Assembly (NCBI GenBank): GCA_018873245.2
Contig: JAEMBT020000002.1
Location: 8,902,001 to 8,966,000, forward strand
DNA from: Archegozetes longisetosus
Lineage: Eukaryota; Arthropoda; Arachnida; Sarcoptiformes; Trhypochthoniidae
Length of the DNA: 64,000 bases
Reading direction: 5' to 3'
A model generated the notes under the pieces. It was not told the origin of the DNA. It worked only from the letters and a program-made list of their open reading frames with translations, and ran no database searches. Positions 55,581 through 64,000 of the stretch are shown piece after piece (within the stretch, counting starts at the first letter, position 1; each line of letters begins with the position of its first letter). Made by a program: the position numbers and the translations under genes.

Positions 55581-58500
55581 TCAATTGATAGAATTTAACG
55601 TATCTTTGAATAGAGAAATTGCTTTCTTTAATGATAAGCAAAACCCATAAGAAGCCGGTAATAAAGGGAATTGTGGCAAAATGATGTCGTTTTCAAGTTC
55701 TTTATATTTGTTTAATTCTTCAATTGTTGTGATAGACTTTGAAATGCAAGTTTCGGATATTGAGGCCCAGTTTTCATGCCTGATAATGAACTGATCTGCA
55801 ACTTTAAGCATATGTTCTCTAATTGTTGTCTCAAAAGTTTTAGGTGGAGTTAAAAGAAGTTTGGTCATTGATTGAATGAGCTTGATTACAACCATTTCAT
55901 TGTAAAGACGACTGTTTTCGTTGGCGATAGTGGTTCCTCTTTGTTTCAAATATCCCGCTTCGTTGTAATAAGGCTCTGCAACTAATATCAGGCCTTGTAT
56001 AGAAATGATAAGTTGTAACAAATTGGAAGTAGTCGCTGACCAAACTTCGGTCCCTTTTCCACTCCAAGTGCCTAAAAGACTGATACAAACCTTTCCACTT
56101 TCATACAAGTTGGGATTCAGTCGATCAGAACAGAATGAAATGTAATGGACTAAAGGTGGAACACTCGGGTAAGCAGCCGGTAATTGTATATCAAACAAGA
56201 ATAATCCGTCTTCATATGGAGTACCTTTTGGTCCAAATACCAGAACAGATAACAGATCTAGTCTATCGTGAAATAGGGCCACATCTATGCCACCAGGCAA
56301 TGAAGTTTGCAATAATGAAATTTCTTGTTTAATACGCTTCAAAAACTCTTTTGCATTCTTTGGTTGATTTACTGAAGCGATATATTTATGGGAATCGGGA
56401 ACTGTATCTAAAAACATGACTCTTCCTTTGGATTCACTTAAAGCTACAGTCATTTTGACGTCTTCGCTGCTTTCCTTTTTTGGATTTTGTTCGCTCATTT
56501 CTTCTTTCACTTCATTGATGACAGTACTTGAAAGACCAGGTGGTTCTGACTCTTCATCTAGATTGTGATCAGGCATATCACCATTAAGTGATCGGTTTTC
56601 GTTCTTTAATATTTCGGATTTTAAACTATCGATGAGTTTGAGGAACTGCGTCATGTTTGGCTGAGAAGTAGATGGAGAATCATCTGAAGAACTTTGTTTA
56701 TTTATTTCAGATTCTTTGAATGAGTTTCCATTCTCTGAATCACATGTTTTCGACTCATTTGATTGGTTTTGGGCTGTTTCAAAAGCTGCCAATAGTTTAG
56801 ACCACTTAATACCCTGACGAAAGCTTTGTGAGAACGGCAACAGTTCCACAAGTCGTTCTGACAATTGGCGTATTCTACTCGTCGAATTCAAACTTCTCTG
56901 TTTTTGCGACAAGTCATTGCTATCTTTCACTTCATCTAAAGTTGATTCTGTACGTTTGAACGCTTTCATCACATTTTGAAGATTGTTTAAATAATTTCCA
57001 GTTCCATTTCTAAGCCATTCTTCCAATTGTGAAGCACCATTATGTACAAAATCATACAAAATCTGAGCTCTCGAATGACGATTGCCTTTCGACTTCGACT
57101 TTGAGCTCTTTTTAGCGCTTCTTATTTGAGAAAAATGAAAAAAAATCAATTCAAAACCTGGAGAAAAATATAGTGAATACGCACCTATTGGTTTGATTGT
57201 CAGCTTCTATTTGTTCAGAATCTGTTTCCCAACTTTCATCGTAAGTCGAATCTGAATAGTTTTCGTAATCAGAATCGCTATCATCCCACAAATCATCTGA
57301 ATCCTAGGCACAAAAAATTAGCATTTCAAAAAATTCAAAAATGAAGGTACTGAGTAATTAATAAATGGTTAAAATTTGATTATGTACTAACATAATCTCC
57401 GATCAAAAACAGTTCTTGAGGATAAACAAGAGAAGTTGTACCGTTAGCCCAAACACATTTGAGCATACCATCTAGAGTAAGATCAACGACTTGACCAGCA
57501 CGTGAAGGCACATCATAAATATCAGATTCAAGTCTAGGCATTCTAATAACACAACAACCTGGACGATAATTGAAATCAGGATGATCTTTGATATCATAAA
57601 CACTAACATCTTCTTGAGCAACAAATTGAGCAGTCTCTGAGTCAAGAGGAACTCTAAACCATTTGACAGTTGCTATTCTCGAAAGAAAATCACTTTTTTG
57701 TACAACACCGTAATCATACATTTCAGAGCGGTCTTTATTTTCGACAACAAAATCTCCAGGATAAAAGTCATGATCATCGATGTGATGAACTGGATATAGA
57801 AAAACTGAAGGAACGTCTTCTTCAATGGATCCATTTTGCCAGACGACTGTCACTCTGGTATTAGTGGTAACTATTTCTACAGGCAGTCTCGAACCAACCG
57901 ATGTATTGATAGGTAGGAAATAAGATGCCTTTCGCTGTGATGCACGCAATTTCTTCTTTTTTATTTGCTTCAAAGGAAGTGAGAAATGAGATTTTGTTTT
58001 TTTACGTCGCTTCTTATTTCTGGAGGTTATAGACCCAAACGACGAAGTGGAAAGACTCTCACTAACTGAGTAATTTTTAATCAAAAGCGAGTCTGCATTT
58101 AAGCCAAAAGAATCGCTTGTATTTTCGACCATATTCTCTTCCTCTATACTGGCAGTTCGACTGCTCTTGATTTCAAACTCTGAATCGATATTTAATTTTT
58201 CAGATTCTTTTTTCTCCCAATCAGCAAACTTGATCACATTATCAGTAGACTTAATAGTATAATAGCATTGATGTCCGATTTGAAGCGAACACTTTCCAAA
58301 ATGGTTTAAACATTTGATTCTCTTAATTGCTTCTCCGATTACCAGATCATTTGGATGTGACATATCATTCATTGTACTGTCACGCGATTTATTCGACACA
58401 TTTCCATCTGAATTCTTAGGATTCGATTCACTAACTGAGTCAGAATTTTGAGATTTACTTTTGTTCAAATGATCGTCAGAAAGACAGCACAACCACTTGA

Positions 58501-59353
58501 CAGAAACACTATCAACAGTAATATCTTCGACAACAACATTGATCTTAGAATTGCGAACAGAGTTTGAATTCATGAAACTTTTCATTTGTTTGGTCTGTTT
58601 TATCCAATTGGCATTTTTGAGATACTTTTTAGGACCATACAGTTGTTGACCGATGTAAAAGTCGTCTCTATTGAACTCGGAGTCGTTGTTATCTCTTTGG
58701 GTCAAAAGATCGAAGAAGTCTTGCAGATCTATATCACTAACAATAAGAATCGATCCATCAGCGCATTTAAGAGTTATGCTATGATTCACTTCTTTGACAT
58801 AACCGACCCATGAGTCCAGCAGACAAACCGAGTCTTCGCTTATATTCGACAACATTTCGACGTCGTTGCAGTCAACGTTTTCGATGACTCGATCGGTCCC
58901 CAAAATCTTAAGAGTGGCCAATATTTTGGTTCTCCTGCAAAATCCATGTTCACTATTTTGGGCCAACTTATTGCTGTTTGGATCGATTCTCTGCACAACA
59001 TCTCCGCTAAGAAGCGATCGATCATATAGTTTAACCTTTAATTAGAAAAGAGAATAAAGTGAGAAATAAGTAATGAATAGAAGTGATGAGACCTTCTGTT
59101 CATTGACAACGAGAGTGTTTCCCTTAGGATAACATGCAATCTTTGCGTAACCAGCCTTCAATCTCTTCCATTTATAATTCAAAAGACTGCCATCGCTCCC
59201 CCACTCATCCGAATCGGTGTCTGATTCCTCTTCAGAATCTGTCGCGTTCTCTGAGCTCTCGATGACTAGACCGAATACTATTCTTCCACTCTTCGACTGT
59301 TTGACGACAACGTCTTCATCGAAATAATCACATAAAGTGTCTCTTTTATTCAT
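55581..59353 (-). CDS. UBE2O: UBE2O, hybrid E2/E3 ubiquitin-conjugating enzyme, complete, four exons
   Basis: Large E2/E3 hybrid that ubiquitinates unassembled and misplaced proteins, such as orphan ribosomal proteins. Exons 59353-59093, 59035-57392, 57303-57185 and 57120-55581 stay in phase, giving 1187 aa (human about 1290). N-terminal conserved-region segments include VKLYDRSLLSGDVV, FYIGQQLYGP, TVSVKWLCC, DHDFYPGDFVVE and MLKCVWANGT with VYPQELF. An acidic Asp/Ser/Glu exon (57303-57185) and a Ser/Lys-rich basic run follow, then a coiled-coil-prone linker. The UBC domain is at about 930-1085, with FGPKGTPYEDGLFLFDIQLP and catalytic Cys about 1020 in GKVCISLLGTWSGK, where HPN-loop positions are diverged as in the family. 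No break seen. Confidence 0.95.
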
Positions 59354-60431
59354 TTATGTCAATAAAAATGACTAAATTATCAATTGGTAAATAAAATAAA
59401 TTCGAAAAGCGTATGAAATTTTTGAAAATCGATCGAATTTGATGAGTTGATTAGTAATAATTATGTCATCTAATGATGAATTTTAGTGCAAAAATAAACC
59501 CTATTTTCACTTAATGATTGCAGAACACATTCAAATATATAGAGCCAATCATATGATTTCACTCGCCTCAGAGTTCCTTATCAAACACTATATTCCACTG
59601 TATCATTGATCTATTGCATTAACATCTATATATAGTGTTGAGTTAGGATTGAGTTTACATATCAAGTTGTATGATTCGCACAACAGTGTTGTATTGGACT
59701 CAATTGCTATTAACGCGTGAAGTGAAACAACTGACAAGTAGTGAGTGATGCGCGTCATCTCGTTTCACGTTTCAGTTTAGATTTAGAATGAATTGAAATT
59801 TTTTGGACTAATTTCATAATTATCATAAAGTTTATTGTAAGAAATACGTTAATCCGACATACAACCGTGAATAAAAACTAATTATAAAGTTTAAAGATTC
59901 ATTTAGTAGTAGAAGTGAATAAAATAGTAGAAAACTTTAGACAATTTATTAATTATTAAAGTTAAGCCAACAATAAAAAAGTTTTAATGTTTTTAGCAGA
60001 CTTAGACTTAACTACAATTTGACTAAAGCTCAAGTAAAATCAGTCAATATGAAAACTAATGTACTGAACTGATCTGAAATTTAAATGTTTTATGAATTTA
60101 TGAAAAATAAATGAGATCTGAAAAAGCTTTAAGAATTGATACTATATTTAAATTTTTAGTAAATATGTTACTTCTCAAACTCTACTAACAAATGGTTCAG
60201 AAAATTTAGAAACACTTCGTCCAAATATTCTAAATTTACTTACATTTCGTATCTGTTTTTACAGAGAATTATGAATTTTTTAGCACTTTCTATACAAACT
60301 AGTCGCTAATAATTTATTTTAATGAAGATACAAATGATAGAAAATGAGATTTTCTCATAAAAATAGGAAAAGTAGAGAAGAAAAGTTAAGCCAGAAATAG
60401 ACTCATTATATTATAATAAAATAATAGAATA
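59354..60431. other. Intergenic DNA between UBE2O and SGSH
   Basis: UBE2O promoter region on the left. AT-rich with no ORF or RNA gene recognised. Confidence 0.5.
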
Positions 60432-63400
60432 TCAAATTTTCAATTTTTTATGATTAAATAATGGTAAGCATTTAGGATTTGATTTATAATATCCGGTATC
60501 TTCTAGAACAGAATGAGGCGAACAAATAAATGGATCATTTGTTTCTATTCTCCATGTTCTGAGGGATGTTTTAAGTTTTTTAGTAATCTTATAGTGCTTC
60601 AACGAAGAATAGAGATTATGCATTTCCTTTGGGTCAGATTTCATGTCAAATAACTCCCATTCGGATCTATAATAATAACTTTTCAGAGTTTTATACCAAT
60701 GATGAGTTGCGTTTAAAACGTCTTGGAAAGAAGGTGCTATATATAGATCTTGGTCAATAGGATATGGAGAATAGTAGTTTATATTATGTATTAGTTTATA
60801 ACGATCTGTTCTGATGTATCGCATCGGATAGTACATAGTCACCTCATGCCAATTATGACTTCCGAAAATTTCTCTATCTTCTTCAGGCTTATTCTGAAAA
60901 AGAGTACGGTTCAATCATTTAATTTATGCCTAGAGTTCAGAGTTTGAGAATTAATTAAAGCGTTTCGTATCGAAACTAAAATTGATTAAAAAGTTGACAG
61001 GTATATTGAAACTTATGAGCTCTACAGAGATTGAAGCAACAGACTAAATGTAATAAGTATCAGGTAAGTTAGTCAATGCGAACAAAGTAGTTTTATTCAA
61101 GTCTAAAATGAAAATTGGATTATGAGTAGGATTGTGATCTCTGGTGTTCATTCTTATTTGTTAAGAAACTGTTTCTCATATGTCACCTCAATTGAGAATG
61201 ATTAAGCTGTGATGCTATACCAACAGTCAAGTTTATCTAGTGCTTTTAGAATGTATACACCTTAAAACTTAATAATAAGCGATAGATACAGATAGATTCT
61301 GATGGAGAGCTCGTTGCTATGCTTTTAGGGCGCATTTCTTATGGCATAGAGTGGCAGCTAATACATAGACATGATGTGCTTTTTGCTATTAAAATTTAAT
61401 GTACTCTTATAAATATATAAATACGCGTATATGCATGATTTTACTCTAGTTGTTATCGGCGATTAATAAGATTTAAGCGGTAAAGTTTCTAGGTAAGTTT
61501 ATGCATATTCTTACACCTACAATATAAAGCCTACACGTTCTAAAAGCACCACATAAACACGACTACTGATGCTACACTAGTTGATGCAAACTCATTTCAC
61601 TCATAAGTGGATATTTCTTAATTTTTAGTCATTTTACCATGCAACCACTTTATTCTAACGCTTGTCGTTAAAAAATCAAAGTTCAAAGTATTTTTCAAGG
61701 ATTAAAATACTTTGAAGGATTAAAATTTGTTTGGATTTAAAAGAAATAGCGTTACATGTGACGACCTGAGAGTTTAATCTGAAATTTTCTAATGCTTTCG
61801 AACTTGCTGCAACTGATCTTAAAAATAAATTGGGGATAAACTTTTCCAAAATAATTTTCTTTAATAATATCTCCAAGAATCAATTCTAACTTGAAATCAA
61901 AGCTAATTGAAGCCAATAATTAAAACGAAATGAGCAAAGATATATATAGTGGTTTTGAAGCATTTACTACTTGCTGAAAGTTTGATTTTCTTGGAAACTT
62001 ATTTTGATTCTCGAGTAAACCTATAGCCTAAGAGATGAGTAAGAATTTAGAAGCTATTGGTTCGCTTTTAGAAATGAATCAAAACAGACAAAAATACTAA
62101 CTTTGGGAATAAGGCTAAACATAGTGGGCGTAGAATAAAGTAAAGGATGAATCAATAAAATTGATATCTAAATAAGTTATAAGAAAACTGAAACTATTTT
62201 CTCCTACTGTATTGAAATTGAAAAGATTTGCTCTAATTATATCTGAATGCTATTGTTTGAAATAAATTTCATTAAATTTTATATATAGTCATCATCTGAA
62301 GTACTTTAAATCAGATTATTATAAAAGTCAACAATTGCTTGAGTCTAATGAGTGATGACATAAATCAAATCTTGTTAATTCTAAATTGTTTGTCAAAATC
62401 AAAGTTAATATAGATTTTTGTGAATAAAATTTGAACTTTTATTCTCGGTTCTCAACAGTTATGCTTTTCTTAGAAAATATATGATGGAAAGAATGAAACA
62501 CAAAAATTGATTTATGGCATGATTTAAGAACTTATTTTTCGTAATATTAATGGTTTGACAATTTTGATGACAATAGAGTGAAGACAAACCTGAAGAGTAA
62601 AAGGCAAGAGAGATTGGCCAGTGAAGTGGACTTGTTTGCCAAATAATTTATACTTTGGTAGTTGTATATGAAACCATTCCAAAACGGTTGGCATGATATC
62701 GAGTAAGCTGACTTGAGATGTTACCTTCTAAAATCAAATTTATATAACTTTATTCGACTTTATTGAAATTAATGTTAACGCTCACTCTTTCCATATAATT
62801 CTTTGTGTAAATTCTTTGTAAAAACTATGTTTCAGTTTTGTCAATAGGCAATAAAACTGAATATTTTTAAAAGTCTAAGATAAACTGAATGAAAATATAT
62901 TGTTAAGGATTAATAAACTATTCATAAGATATTTGTTATTCATATTCGTGTCTTTATTAGACTTGCAAGTATTGAGGCGTAGCCCAACAGCAATAATTAA
63001 TACTTGAGATTTGAATGAAACTCGAAAAAGCATTTATGTTATGAAGAGCTAGACTGAGTTTCTAAAGTTCAACTACTATATTTGAGAGAAGAGTTTTCAG
63101 TTTTTTCAGTACTATTGAACTAGCTTTCAAATCTAAAATGCATATATCTTCTAACAATCTCTGACTTTTGTAGTAAACTCCTTAAACTTTAAAAATCTCT
63201 ATGTATTATATGATTCAACATATACTTAAGAAATGATTTATTATAAACTTATTGCCTTATAAAGGACTTGCCCGATCATTACCTTTTGCCACATATTGGG
63301 ATTGATTGGATTTGATATTAAGAGTGGTTCAGTGATGCCGGGATCATATAAGTTTGTGCGCCCAACTGGAAAAGGGGGACCATTATCTGATGTATATATA

Positions 63401-63918
63401 ATCAGTGTATTATTAAGAAGTCCAAACAATTCTAGTTCTTTAAGTACTAATCCAACACCTATTTGAGAGAAATTAGTTAATCTAATTCCTAAAGTATCAA
63501 AATTGAAATAGTAAGCCATATTGTTAACGCATGCAAACCTTGATCAAGTCGGCTAATTGTAGTGTATTGAGCGGCGATATCTTCTCTTACAGATCGGGTG
63601 TCGGGCAAATAGTAGGGAACTTCGATTTCATCTGGAGAGTAGTCAACTGGCTTCCAGTCAGGTATTAATCCCATTCCTTGTTGCCCATTTCCAAATTTTT
63701 CACAAAAGTTGCCGAATTCGGGATTTGTGTGTCCGCATCGGTGTGGATCATGAAATGCAACGTAAAGGAAAAATGGTCTGTAATCAATTTAATTCTGTTA
63801 GTTCTGTTGACTCTGCCAATTCTGTCACTTAAATCTACATTTATTACAATTATTACTCCAGAGGCTGACCTTCTAATATATTTTTAATAGAGCAAAGAGT
63901 TTTGTAAAATTGGCAATT
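60432..63918 (-). CDS. SGSH: N-sulfoglucosamine sulfohydrolase (heparan N-sulfatase), 3' part, cut by the window edge
   Basis: Lysosomal sulfatase that removes N-linked sulfate from glucosamine at heparan sulfate ends; human loss causes Sanfilippo A. Exons with matched phase: 63777-63539, 63458-63283, 62727-62590 and 60893-60432. A further probable exon at 63918-63857 ends GQPL plus a split codon that leads into [11 protein letters not shown]. Motifs include [38 protein letters not shown] (a metal-binding DN within the sulfatase fold), [31 protein letters not shown] and the C-terminal [20 protein letters not shown]. The first part of the protein, including the formylglycine CxSxR motif, lies beyond 64000 and cannot be judged. 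The start of exon C could be three bases later (ag/aag ambiguity at 62727). Intron 60894-62589 is 1.7 kb and shows nothing else. Confidence 0.93.
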
Positions 63919-64000
63919 CTTATCACATTTCAATGTGATTTACATTTTGATTTAAAATATGTTCTTTTAAAACATGAATCTTTATAAGTTTATAAAGAAT

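Overview
This window looks like nuclear DNA of an AT-rich invertebrate, most likely an arthropod; a mite or other chelicerate is plausible but not proven. The genes are animal genes split by short GT-AG introns (mostly 55-130 bp), intergenic DNA is very AT-rich, and there are Tc1/mariner and hAT transposon relics. I saw no operons, ribosome-binding sites, CRISPR arrays or tRNA genes. Exon-intron models were built by hand from splice signals, conserved motifs and unbroken phase. They are strong for the conserved genes and weak for the orphan ones.

Region 1-6.5 kb: first exon of an USH1G/Sans-like ankyrin gene (minus), two unrecognised minus-strand gene ends, a multi-pass membrane ORF, and a gene for a putatively lipid-anchored Ser/Lys/Thr/Gly repeat protein broken by two one-base slips.

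Region 7.6-24.7 kb (minus): a complete five-exon fatty acid synthase (about 2550 aa), 5 kb of non-coding DNA, then a complete ten-exon peptide O-xylosyltransferase with a WSC domain (832 aa).

Region 25-45 kb is the accessory zone. It holds a GTAC-rich degenerate repeat with a decayed zinc-finger ORF, an unrecognised three-exon gene (433 aa), and a defective DD41D-type mariner. It also has a truncated inverted copy of the FAS locus, a MITE split by an hAT element, an intact B4GAT1-like glucuronyltransferase, a 1.7-kb palindrome with scraps of the FAS locus in its centre, and two nested TA-flanked hairpin elements.

Region 45.9-64 kb is gene-dense: a chondroitin 4-O-sulfotransferase-like gene, a PPPDE (DESI)-PUL fusion gene, HRS, UBE2O, and the 3' part of heparan N-sulfatase (SGSH), which runs off the right edge.

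Two themes stand out. Several genes act on glycosaminoglycans or related glycans: xylosyltransferase starts chains, B4GAT1 adds GlcA, the CHST sulfates chondroitin or dermatan, and SGSH degrades heparan sulfate. The second theme is repeated duplication and decay of the FAS locus, with a sharp change in copy-to-parent identity that suggests gene conversion or a layered origin.
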